The position numbers and the translations under genes were made by a program. A stretch of 64,000 bases of DNA, from positions 1 through 64,000 of the forward strand of contig NZ_CAJXJS010000007.1 in assembly GCF_913055165.1 (NCBI RefSeq), in the 5' to 3' direction. Below the pieces are notes generated by a model. That model worked only from the letters and a program-made list of their open reading frames with translations. It did no database searches and was not told the origin of the DNA. How positions within the stretch are numbered: position 1 is the stretch's first letter; each line of letters opens with the position of its first letter. Origin of the DNA: an uncultured Devosia sp. Lineage in GTDB: Bacteria > Pseudomonadota > Alphaproteobacteria > Rhizobiales > Devosiaceae. Below are positions 52,341-60,105 of the stretch, piece after piece.

Positions 52341-52362
52341 AAAGCCGGGACACCGCCCCGGC
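52341..52362 (-). terminator. weak hairpin before the decoration gene
   Basis: GCCGGG and CCCGGC pair over 6 bp with a 7-base loop, followed by TTT on the minus strand. It sits between protease/scaffold and decoration genes. Weak as a terminator; may adjust expression or RNA decay. Confidence 0.4.
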
Positions 52363-52373
52363 GGGTTTAGCGC

Positions 52374-52913
52374 CTACTTGCCGGCGCGCTTGGCGTTGAA
52401 GCGATCGACGGCCGAGGACAGACCGGCAACCCTGCCGTTGGGGGCGTCATTGCCGGGATTGTGGTCCCGGCCCGACATAGCAGCACCAAGAGCCGAGGAG
52501 CGCGCTGCGCTCTTGAGCAGGCCCCGGGCATCGCCATAACTCATCTTCCCGGCGCCGACCTTGGCCGCCAGTTGCCCGGCGAGCTTTTCGCGGCCCCGTG
52601 CATGTTTGGAACCAACGAGGTAGGAACCAGCCCGTGCGCCAGTGGCCTTGGCTTCGGGCTCCTTGTCTTCATCCTCCGCGTCCGGATCATCATCCGCCTC
52701 GGCCTCGGGATCGTCCGGATTGTCTTCCGCATCCGGGTCATCCGGATTGTCCTCAGCATTGGGATCATCAGGATCCTGTTCCGCATCCGGGTCATCATCG
52801 GCCGCCGCCTTCGGCTTCAGGGCAATACCCATCTGGTTCAGCCGGGCAATGGCCTTCTTGTCACCCCGCGCAGCGGCAGCGCGCAGCTTCTTGACTTCGT
52901 CTTCAAGCGACAT
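52374..52913 (-). CDS. scaffold protein from internal start (Nu3-like)
   Basis: Within the protease gene, in the same frame, AAGGAG lies six bases before ATG 52913 (residue 340 of the long protein). Translation from here gives 179 residues: a helical start (SLEDEVKKLRAAAARGDKKAI), an Asp/Pro-rich repeat region, and a basic helical end (NGRVAGLSSAVDRFNAKRAGK). Lambda makes its Nu3 scaffold from an internal start of gene C in the same way. Confidence 0.75.
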   Translation of the reverse strand: MSLEDEVKKLRAAAARGDKKAIARLNQMGIALKPKAAADDDPDAEQDPDDPNAEDNPDDPDAEDNPDDPEAEADDDPDAEDEDKEPEAKATGARAGSYLVGSKHARGREKLAGQLAAKVGAGKMSYGDARGLLKSAARSSALGAAMSGRDHNPGNDAPNGRVAGLSSAVDRFNAKRAGK

Positions 52914-53930
52914 CTCGCTCTCCTTGGCTTTGGTGTGCGCGGCGGAGTCCGCCGCTATGGACCCCGTCCCGGTCGGCACACCGGACTCATCCAGGTCGGG
53001 AAGGGAAGCAACCAGCAGGTCGAAGGCCTGCCGTTCAGTGGCAATTTCATCGATCAGGCCCAGGGCGAGCCCGGACATGGCATCATCGGCATGCTCGGCC
53101 AGGAACCAGCGGCCACGCAGGTCTGCGACCTGCTCTGCGCTCAATCCACGCCCCTCCTGCACGATCAGGGAGAAGCGCCGCGCAATCTCGCCAACCACCG
53201 ATTGCAAGTGTTCCCGCGCCTCTTCGGAAAGCGGTTTCCAGTCGGCACCATCGGTCTTGTTCGGATGCGACTGGATCGCCTCAATCTTGATGCCGACCTC
53301 GGCCAGCCACTCGCTGACGTCGACATGCATGATGTAGACGCCGATCGAACCGACATCGCCATCGGCAGGCGCCAGGATGCGGTCGGCAGCGCAGGCAAGC
53401 GCATAGGCCGCCGAACAGACCAGGGAGGCATGCACCCAGAAGGGCTTTCCACCATTAGTCGCATTGCCTGCGGCCAGCTCGGACACCAGGTCGAAGCAAC
53501 CACTGGTCATGCCACCCGGAGAATTGACCCGGGCAAAGAGCGCCCTGACCCGATCATCGGCACGGGCCGCGCGGGCAGTGGCGCCAATCTGGAGGTAGCC
53601 CGCCACCCAGCGTTCCGACCACCAGTCGTAATACCCGTTTGGTGTCAGAACCCCCTCGATCTCGATCACCGCCACGCCGTTGATGATGCAATAGCCATCG
53701 GCAAACTCGATACCCTCGGCCCATGGCACGGATGGCATAGCCAGGGTGTTGGGCCGCTCCTCACGTTGCTCTGCGTGTGGGGAGAGGCCAATCGCGCCAA
53801 GCGCCCGTGACAAGACACCGTGACTGGGCCGCACCGAGGTCAGCGCGCGCTCGGCAAGGGCCGCCGCGCGACGGGGTTCAAGCAGCACGACGCTGCCCGG
53901 CGTCCGCAACGCCAGATCCAAATCGCTCAT
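52374..53930 (-). CDS. S49 family capsid maturation protease (gpC-like)
   Basis: This 518-residue protein is a SppA/lambda gpC-type serine protease. The nucleophile is S173 in LVCSAAYALAC, and the general base is K225 in HPNKTDGADWK. NSPGGMTSG (136-144) is the oxyanion region. Residues 340-518 double as the scaffold, with Asp-rich repeats at about 379-421. In lambda-like phages the protease-scaffold fusion enters the procapsid and is later cut. Confidence 0.9.
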   Translation of the reverse strand: MSDLDLALRTPGSVVLLEPRRAAALAERALTSVRPSHGVLSRALGAIGLSPHAEQREERPNTLAMPSVPWAEGIEFADGYCIINGVAVIEIEGVLTPNGYYDWWSERWVAGYLQIGATARAARADDRVRALFARVNSPGGMTSGCFDLVSELAAGNATNGGKPFWVHASLVCSAAYALACAADRILAPADGDVGSIGVYIMHVDVSEWLAEVGIKIEAIQSHPNKTDGADWKPLSEEAREHLQSVVGEIARRFSLIVQEGRGLSAEQVADLRGRWFLAEHADDAMSGLALGLIDEIATERQAFDLLVASLPDLDESGVPTGTGSIAADSAAHTKAKESEMSLEDEVKKLRAAAARGDKKAIARLNQMGIALKPKAAADDDPDAEQDPDDPNAEDNPDDPDAEDNPDDPEAEADDDPDAEDEDKEPEAKATGARAGSYLVGSKHARGREKLAGQLAAKVGAGKMSYGDARGLLKSAARSSALGAAMSGRDHNPGNDAPNGRVAGLSSAVDRFNAKRAGK

Positions 53931-53945
53931 TATTGGCTCCAGTTT

Positions 53946-55556
53946 TTAGCTGTCGGCGCGATCGTCCGGCATATCGCTGCGCGCAACGATGCCGACATCG
54001 GTTTCGGGATCGGCAATGCCCAAACGCTGCATTTCCTCGTTTTCGCGAGCCTGTTGATCGAGAATGTCTTCCCAATCCTCGCCTTGTTCCGCCGCCTCAC
54101 GCGCCAGCGTGGAAATTCGGCCATCGCGGCGCAGGGTAGAGGCCTGGGCTTCCTTGACCGGGTCGATGAAGCCGCGCCCGGGACCGATCCAGTCCGCGCG
54201 CAGATAGGCCGCTGGGGCGTCGTAGAAGTCGGGCGCGCCGTCGGGCAGCTCGACGACACCCAGGTCGATGGCATCCTCCAGCCAAGCGGCATAGATCGGC
54301 TGAGCGAACTGGGCGATCAGCACCGAGCGGAGCCGCATGATGCCGCGCCACACTTCATTGAGCGCAGCCCGGGCGGACGAGTAGTTTGTCCGGCTCCAGT
54401 CCATGGACAACTGCTCGTAGGAAATGCCTAGCGATGCCGCAAAAGCCTGAAGGAAAGCAGTCTGGAAGGCGGGGTAACCTGCCGTCTGGCGCGGCTGGGT
54501 GTTGAATTCCGCCTTGTCGCTGGGGAACAGCGTCAGGAACCGCGCATCGTCGAGAACTTTGCGGTCGCGATAGAAATCGGCGCGCTGCGAGTTAAACCCG
54601 GACCAATCCGTGCCGGAGTCATCTCCCAGGCGGGCGGCCGCATATTCGGCGCCCATCTCGGTGTAGATTGTGCCAACGATCGAGGCATTGACCGCCGCCG
54701 CCTTGACTTCGTTTTCCGAGTAGCGGCTGAGCATGCGGCTCTTGAGGATGCCGGCGACGAACCGGGAAATACCGCGAGACTGGCCAGGACGTCGCTTGTC
54801 ATAGACATGCAGCACCTTGGGCCGGTCCCAGCCCGGAACCACCCGGTCCCAGCGCTCGATACGATCCCAGGAAAAGGGATCGACAGTCAGTCCGAAGACA
54901 TCGGCAGGGTGGCCGCGCCGGATGTGATAAGCGATCGGCGCACCATCTTCGTCTTTTTCTACCCCGCCGCGCAGTGTCTCGCTGTCCGGCATGCCGTTCG
55001 GATTGCTCAGCCGGTCAGGGTCCACCATGTGCACTGCGGTCCGGCTGTTCCAGCCAATACGCGGGCGCCACCGCAGCACCGACAAGCTTTCGCCGATACC
55101 AACGAACTCCCGCGCGGCCAAGGCTGCGAGGCCAGTAAAGTTCAGCTGCCGTTCCGCATCACAGCGAAAGATGGGATCACTACCCCATGCCATGAAACTC
55201 GCCTGGAACTGGCGGCCAAGGGCATGAGCCTCGGGCCGGCTGATCCCCAGGGCTTCAGCGTCCGGCTTGGCATTAAGGCGCAATGACCCTCCCACCAGCA
55301 TATCAACCTGGCGGTCGATGCCGGCGGCGACCCAGCCATCATTACGCTCCATGTCGCGAATGCGGCCGATCGTGACGGGGCGATCCCGCAACCATTCGGC
55401 ATCGGACGATTGTAGCCCTGGCATCCAGCCGGCCAGGGCCTGATTGCCCAGATCAGCGCCGGTATAGGCAGACCGGGGCGCACTCGCCTGGCTCGCGGGG
55501 CGCGCGGTGATGCCGTGCCGATCGCCCGCGGCGACGCGAATGCGGGGCTTGCTCAA
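53946..55556 (-). CDS. portal protein (lambda gpB family)
   Basis: A 536-residue lambda-type portal: RDMERNDGWVAAGIDRQVDMLVGGSL near the start, FVGIGESLSVLRW, HMVDPDRLSNPNG, the stem region with VLHVYDKRRPGQSRGIS, and SYEQLSMDWSRTNYSSARAAL near 400, a strong gpB hallmark. It forms the dodecameric ring for DNA entry. It overlaps the gpW gene by four bases. Confidence 0.94.
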   Translation of the reverse strand: MSKPRIRVAAGDRHGITARPASQASAPRSAYTGADLGNQALAGWMPGLQSSDAEWLRDRPVTIGRIRDMERNDGWVAAGIDRQVDMLVGGSLRLNAKPDAEALGISRPEAHALGRQFQASFMAWGSDPIFRCDAERQLNFTGLAALAAREFVGIGESLSVLRWRPRIGWNSRTAVHMVDPDRLSNPNGMPDSETLRGGVEKDEDGAPIAYHIRRGHPADVFGLTVDPFSWDRIERWDRVVPGWDRPKVLHVYDKRRPGQSRGISRFVAGILKSRMLSRYSENEVKAAAVNASIVGTIYTEMGAEYAAARLGDDSGTDWSGFNSQRADFYRDRKVLDDARFLTLFPSDKAEFNTQPRQTAGYPAFQTAFLQAFAASLGISYEQLSMDWSRTNYSSARAALNEVWRGIMRLRSVLIAQFAQPIYAAWLEDAIDLGVVELPDGAPDFYDAPAAYLRADWIGPGRGFIDPVKEAQASTLRRDGRISTLAREAAEQGEDWEDILDQQARENEEMQRLGIADPETDVGIVARSDMPDDRADS

Positions 55557-55795
55557 TACTGCCTCCCGAAGCCCACGCGCACAGGTCCCAAACCATGCTT
55601 GGCACCCGTGACCTGGGCGAGTTCAAGTTGCAGCCGCGCCAGCTCGGCATTGATCTCCGACAAGCTCGCCAAAGCGAACTCGGCTGATCCGCCTGCGTGG
55701 CCGACCTTTGCCGCTGTCTTACCCAGCATGCGCTCGCTCTTGGCTGCGCGGAGAGCCGCGATATCTGCCTCGATTTCTTCCCGGCTCCGGCTCAT
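55553..55795 (-). CDS. gpW-like head-tail joining protein
   Basis: This 80-residue protein has two helices (REEIEADIAALRAAKSER and FALASLSEINAELARLQLEL), and sits between large terminase and portal, exactly where lambda W lies. It probably plugs the connector after packaging. ATGA overlap with the portal gene. Confidence 0.75.
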   Translation of the reverse strand: MSRSREEIEADIAALRAAKSERMLGKTAAKVGHAGGSAEFALASLSEINAELARLQLELAQVTGAKHGLGPVRVGFGRQY

Positions 55796-55804
55796 CGCGC
55801 ACGC

Positions 55805-57913
55805 CTATCGATTGAGCGCTTTGAGGGCATCGAGCCCATCATCGCGCTTGGGTTTGACTTGCACCGCCGCAGGCTGCGGCGGTGTGCTTTCCTCTTCGCC
55901 GACCACGGGTACGACCGCGGGCGCTGCAACGGGGTTCTGTTCGAAAAGGTCCGTTGCCGGCTGGGCCAGCATTTCCGCCAGCTCACGGGCACGCTGTTGC
56001 CAACGTTCCTCGGTCCAGTTCCACAGACCCACATAATGGGTGAGCGCCCAACCGTAGACGGCGCAGTCAAGCCAGTGGTTTGGCCCGCGTGTCTTCCAGG
56101 TCCTGCGCTTCTCGCCATTGACCGTTTCGGTAGCGACATACTCGCTGGTCAGCTGCTCGAAATATTCCTGCTCCGCATCAGCCGGATAATGCTGATACCC
56201 GCTCGGTAGCCCGGTCTTGCCCTCCTCTGGGACGCGACCAAGATACACCATCAAGGCACCCTTGATGCCCCAGGTGCCGACCAGCCAGACGCGCAACCCA
56301 AACTTCTTGGCCTGCCCCGTCTTGGGCCCTGCCGTCTTGGTCTCGGTCGTCTTGGACCGATAGATCGGCTGCTTTGACCAGCCATCCTCACCCTTGATAG
56401 CCAGGGCATTATGCCGGCGTTTGACCCAGGCATAAACGGCCAGGGCATTGTAACCGCTATCCACGGCGATCATGTCCGGCGCTACCCGCACCGAGCCAAA
56501 CCGAATGCCGCGATCGGCAATCAGGTCGAGCTTGGGCCAAGCCCCCTCAAGCGGCGCATCCGTTGTGCCTGGCAGGAAACCATAGTCCAGGTGCCAGACC
56601 TGCTTGTTTGGCCCCCAGCCCTTATAGGCGTAATAGATGCCATCGCCCTGGACGTCGGCAGTGAGGGTGACATATAGCACCCCAGCGGGAGCCGTGCCAC
56701 GATGCCAATCCGGCTCACGCCGCGCCGCTAAAGCCTCCCAACTCGGCACATCGGTCTTTGGCCGATAGGGCCGACCAAGGTCCGAATTCTGGAACGGCTG
56801 CAGCTTGACCGGGTCGTCTCCGGCACCGAGCTTGCGGGCGATCAGATTGTCCCAGGTCTCAAACGTATTGGCCTCGCCAACCATCCGGAATGACACCACT
56901 GTCTGAGGCCCAACTTCCCTGTGACGCCAGATATCGATCTCCGATTTCGGAATGACCTTTGGCGGCATGACGCCATCCGCATCGGCGGCGGTCGGAATCC
57001 AGCATGCTCCGTTCTCCCGCGCCTTCATGTCGCGCTTGTCGACATTGAAGTGTTCGCGTTGGCACAAAGGGCAGGTGTAATGCGCCCGATAGGGCGGCAC
57101 CGGGTTGTGCTCAAGATCCTCGATCGCCAGATCGACCAGCGCGCCGCAGCCCAGGCACGCAAGGTAATAATGCCGCTGGTCGCCGCGCTTGTATTCGGCG
57201 TCGATGTCCTCATCCTCGAATTTGGGCGAAGACACATCGAAAACCTTGGCCAGGCCGAACACCCGATAGGTCTTGAGGCGGGCATCCGACAAGTCCTTCG
57301 GATCGCCCTCATTGTCGGCGTTGTCGGTCCAGGCGGACCGGTCATCGCGAACCATGAACCGGATCGAGTGCTGCCGCAGTGTCGCCGCAGAATTGGCGCC
57401 CGCAAAGAGCAGAAAGCCGCCTCGGAACCGCAGGCGCTTGCCGGTGGAGCCTTCACCCGACCGAGACTTGTTCGGGGCCACCACGCCGCCCTTTTCAGGG
57501 GCCAGCACATCTGTGGCACTGATCGTTGGACCCAGCTTTTCCTGATACCAGTCCTGGGCGGCGCTGACCGTGGGGCCGACATACATGGTCGGCGCCGGCG
57601 TCCGGTGCATGATGTAGCCAATCCAGTTTTCCGCGACGGCAGAACCACCCGACTGGGATGGCTTCATCAGAACGACCTGTTCGCATGGATGATCCGGCGA
57701 CAGGCAATCCATGATCTCGACCAGCTCCGGCGCCACGTCATTGTGCCAGCGGCCGGGTATGGCACCCATGTCCGGCACAACGCGGAACTCCTCCGCCCAG
57801 ACTGAAACCAGCTCCTGCGGATCCGGCATCAATCCCAGAGCCGCAGCATGAAATATTCCCTTTCCATTGTTGCGGATGCGGGCATCGCTGGCCGCATGCA
57901 GGTCACTCGTCAT
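55805..57913 (-). CDS. phage terminase large subunit (GpA family)
   Basis: A 702-residue packaging motor and nuclease. The ATPase has a deviant Walker A (KPSQSGGS, about 84-91) like lambda gpA, then TMYVGPTVSAAQDWY, and a Walker B region RFMVRDDRSAW. A zinc-like pair CLGC/CPLC is near 265-295. The C-terminal nuclease carries MIAVDSGYNALAVYAW and WKTRGPNHWLDCAVYGWALTH. ATG 57913 matches the family start (MTSDLHAASDARIRN). It overlaps the small subunit by 11 bases. Confidence 0.93.
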   Translation of the reverse strand: MTSDLHAASDARIRNNGKGIFHAAALGLMPDPQELVSVWAEEFRVVPDMGAIPGRWHNDVAPELVEIMDCLSPDHPCEQVVLMKPSQSGGSAVAENWIGYIMHRTPAPTMYVGPTVSAAQDWYQEKLGPTISATDVLAPEKGGVVAPNKSRSGEGSTGKRLRFRGGFLLFAGANSAATLRQHSIRFMVRDDRSAWTDNADNEGDPKDLSDARLKTYRVFGLAKVFDVSSPKFEDEDIDAEYKRGDQRHYYLACLGCGALVDLAIEDLEHNPVPPYRAHYTCPLCQREHFNVDKRDMKARENGACWIPTAADADGVMPPKVIPKSEIDIWRHREVGPQTVVSFRMVGEANTFETWDNLIARKLGAGDDPVKLQPFQNSDLGRPYRPKTDVPSWEALAARREPDWHRGTAPAGVLYVTLTADVQGDGIYYAYKGWGPNKQVWHLDYGFLPGTTDAPLEGAWPKLDLIADRGIRFGSVRVAPDMIAVDSGYNALAVYAWVKRRHNALAIKGEDGWSKQPIYRSKTTETKTAGPKTGQAKKFGLRVWLVGTWGIKGALMVYLGRVPEEGKTGLPSGYQHYPADAEQEYFEQLTSEYVATETVNGEKRRTWKTRGPNHWLDCAVYGWALTHYVGLWNWTEERWQQRARELAEMLAQPATDLFEQNPVAAPAVVPVVGEEESTPPQPAAVQVKPKRDDGLDALKALNR

Positions 57914-58520
57914 CAGCCTCATCATCCTCGGCCATGCGGTCCAGGTCCTTGGCGAAGTTCTCCAGGACCTTGCGCAGCTCGGTCGCCATGACGCCGCGAA
58001 CCGCGACAGCATCGGGCTGGGCTGCCAACCGCTCCGACAGTGTCGCCGGCAGACCCATCAGCCGATCGCGAAGCTTGCGGAACACTTCGGTTGTGCGCCG
58101 CTCGACATCGTCGCGGAACATGATGTTACCGAGGCGCTCTTCCAGGTCGAGGCGCGAATTCTCTGCATTGAACGCCTCCCGCCGCGCCCGGGACTTGTGG
58201 TAGCTGGCGTCGCCACCGGATTTGCCGTCGCCCTCATCAGTATCATCGGCATCGTCCCGGCCATTGCGCAGCGCCTGGGCGGGGTCGGTTTCGTCCCGCA
58301 CCGCACGCTGCAACTCCACCAGGTTCACCAGCACGGTGCCGCGATCACCCGCCTTAGTCGAGAGCCGACCAGCCGCCTTGAGCTTGTTGACGCGCTTGTG
58401 CATGGCAGCGCGCGAAACCGGCGGCTTCTGCAGCCGCGCCGCCTCAGCCAGCGTCACCCAAAGCGAGGCGTCGCTGTCAACCGTGTTCACCACGTCCGTC
58501 AACTGCGTCAACCCTGTCAA
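57903..58520 (-). CDS. phage terminase small subunit (Nu1-like)
   Basis: This 205-residue protein has an N-terminal HTH (SLWVTLAEAARLQKPPVSRAAMHKRVNKLKAAGRL, across about residues 19-54), an acidic linker (DDADDTDEGDG), and a C-terminal helical region (RREAFNAENSRLDLEERLG) that resembles Nu1/terS proteins binding the large subunit. The start is uncertain: TTG 58520 gives the full frame, GTG 58493 or 58490 are alternatives, and none has a good ribosome-binding site. Its first codons overlap the GTCAAC repeats. Confidence 0.8.
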   Translation of the reverse strand: MTGLTQLTDVVNTVDSDASLWVTLAEAARLQKPPVSRAAMHKRVNKLKAAGRLSTKAGDRGTVLVNLVELQRAVRDETDPAQALRNGRDDADDTDEGDGKSGGDASYHKSRARREAFNAENSRLDLEERLGNIMFRDDVERRTTEVFRKLRDRLMGLPATLSERLAAQPDAVAVRGVMATELRKVLENFAKDLDRMAEDDEADDE

Positions 58521-58521
58521 A
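58476..58521. repeat. GTCAAC/GTTGAC iterated repeats at the terS start
   Basis: GTCAAC occurs at 58476-58481, 58498-58503 and 58507-58512, and GTCAAA at 58516-58521. The last three start exactly nine bases apart. Such iterons at a terS start could be the binding site of the small terminase (cosB-like) or a regulator operator. Confidence 0.6.
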
Positions 58522-58613
58522 TTTTCAAGAAACTAGCGAAATACCGCACTCAGACGCACCGCATACGGTCGAGGTCGGGGAAGGACCCGCGCGAATGATT
58601 TCGCCCCACACTT

Positions 58614-58629
58614 CCTGCAAATTTGCAGG
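58614..58629. repeat. 16-bp perfect palindrome in the cos-region gap
   Basis: CCTGCAAATTTGCAGG is identical on both strands. It lies in the 272-base gap between the small terminase and the upstream gene, where lambda-like phages keep cos. It is a candidate cos nicking or protein-binding site. Nothing else in the gap looks like a gene. Confidence 0.55.
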
Positions 58630-58689
58630 ATGACACCCACCAACCCTCGATCGCTCCAGCGTAAGACGAAACAGCATCGGGTTGGCAGG

Positions 58690-58728
58690 CGCCAAAACGA
58701 AACGCCCCGGCGGTGATGCCGAGGCGTT
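58690..58728 (-). terminator. terminator after the early operon
   Basis: AACGCCTCGGC and GCCGGGGCGTT pair on the minus strand with one mismatch and a 6-base loop (58728-58701), followed by TCGTTTTGG. It sits 65 bases after the stop of the last early gene and before the packaging genes. Confidence 0.65.
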
Positions 58729-58792
58729 CGTGATTCCTAATTATCTGTCCCGATATGTGTCAATTTTTTTCTCCAAAGGCAAGTGCCCTTGG

Positions 58793-59416
58793 TCAACCAG
58801 CCTTCGATGCACCTTTTGGGTAGTGGATAACGCTCTCCGCATAGTGGTCCCACGGCCATTGCTGGGCACTTGGCCCTGTCGCCTCGAACTTCGTCAGCAG
58901 CGGATTGACCCGTGACTTCAGTGCCACCAGCGTTTCCCACCACCCGGCATAGGCAATCATCATCGCCTCCACCTCCTCATGGGTTAGCCCGACAAACTCG
59001 AACTCGAAGCCCATCAGGCCACGCTGCCGCACCTGATCGGCATAGCGCCGCACGACCTTGCCGTTGCCCTTGGTCACCAGTGCATACCGTCCGATGCCAT
59101 CCTTTCCCCAATCCGGCCGCGATCCTTGCCGACCATGCTGGACCACAAGCGCAACCAGGTCGGAAATCTCCGCATGGCCCCACATTCCCTCAATCGCCGT
59201 CCCGATGACCATGGCGTCAGGGTGCGACCATCGAATGCCCTGCGGCGCACTGCTGCTCTGCACCACGGTCCCCATTGCCATCATTCGCGCCAGGGGCGTG
59301 GACGAACTCACTCCGGGAAGCCCTCGGCTATCGCCTGTATCCGTCCAAATGCACTGCTTCTCCAAGGCCCAGTTCACCAGCCACTCGATATCCCGTTTTT
59401 CCCGCACCGCGCTCAA
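58793..59416 (-). CDS. phage early protein of unknown function
   Basis: I cannot assign this 207-residue protein. It starts SAVREKRDIEWLVNWALEKQ, has SHPDAMVIGTAIEGM and VEAMMIAYAGWWETLVAL, and no membrane or signal region. Its ATGA overlap with the DUF1376 gene and its place at the end of the replication unit suggest a DNA-metabolism or late-control role. A Q-like antiterminator is one possibility, unproven. Confidence 0.62.
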   Translation of the reverse strand: MSAVREKRDIEWLVNWALEKQCIWTDTGDSRGLPGVSSSTPLARMMAMGTVVQSSSAPQGIRWSHPDAMVIGTAIEGMWGHAEISDLVALVVQHGRQGSRPDWGKDGIGRYALVTKGNGKVVRRYADQVRQRGLMGFEFEFVGLTHEEVEAMMIAYAGWWETLVALKSRVNPLLTKFEATGPSAQQWPWDHYAESVIHYPKGASKAG

Positions 59417-60105
59417 TTCAGCATCTCCAATTTCGTGTTGATCCCCTTCGAAAGCCCAGTGATGTCAGGCCCTTCCCGCGCCAAGGCCCGGTCGAGTTCG
59501 GATTGCTCGAATGTCCAGCAGCCATCTCGGCCGCTGACCTGCATTGAGGCTGGGTCAACACCGCGAAGCCGAGCGATGGCGAGGAAACGAGGATCGTCCC
59601 GATGCAGCCGGACCTGAGGGCCGCGATGAGCCACGGACGCCGAATTGGAAGCGTCGGGTTTTGCTATCGGTTTGCTAGCTTTTTGCGATCTTTTTTCTTT
59701 TTCTTTTTTTATAGTATCTGGAGAATGCTGTAGCAAAACGCTAGCATTTGCTAGACCCTCATCTTTAGATTTCAAGGCCTTAGCGTCGCCACCCTTCGCC
59801 CCAGAAGCAGCTCTCCTTTCACTTTTACGCGCGCTTTTTTGGAGCTCTTTTGTCAGGCGATTATGCCAGATTTGGACCCCATCCGTGTCCAGAAATGGCA
59901 TCAGATCAGGCGCGATTGCCCGCCACTTTTTGACACTCAGGCGCACCACGCGAGCGAGCTTGGCATCCTCCGCCGGCAGCTTTCCGCCAGCGTTCCACAT
60001 GGCCATCAAAAGGAGCATATAGGCCCCGATCTGCTCGGTGCTGAGATGCAACGTGTCGCCGACAAAGTCGGACACATAGAGCTGCATGAACGGCCGCTCG
60101 CTCAT
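59413..60105 (-). CDS. DUF1376 phage replication protein
   Basis: This 230-residue protein has the N-terminal DUF1376 domain: FMQLYVSDFVGDTLHLSTEQIGAYMLLLMAMWNAGG in about the first 45 residues. A Lys/Ser-rich linker (KKEKEKRSQKASKPIAKPD) and a C-terminal helical part follow. DUF1376 genes sit with phage DnaB genes, as initiator or loader. ATG 60105 overlaps the dnaB stop (ATGA). Confidence 0.82.
   Translation of the reverse strand: MSERPFMQLYVSDFVGDTLHLSTEQIGAYMLLLMAMWNAGGKLPAEDAKLARVVRLSVKKWRAIAPDLMPFLDTDGVQIWHNRLTKELQKSARKSERRAASGAKGGDAKALKSKDEGLANASVLLQHSPDTIKKEKEKRSQKASKPIAKPDASNSASVAHRGPQVRLHRDDPRFLAIARLRGVDPASMQVSGRDGCWTFEQSELDRALAREGPDITGLSKGINTKLEMLN

Noticed and set aside
52461-53810. 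449-codon plus-strand frame opposite the S49 protease
   Set aside because: Antisense of a protease with visible Ser/Lys residues; its Ile/Arg-rich repeat is the reverse of the Asp-rich repeat.
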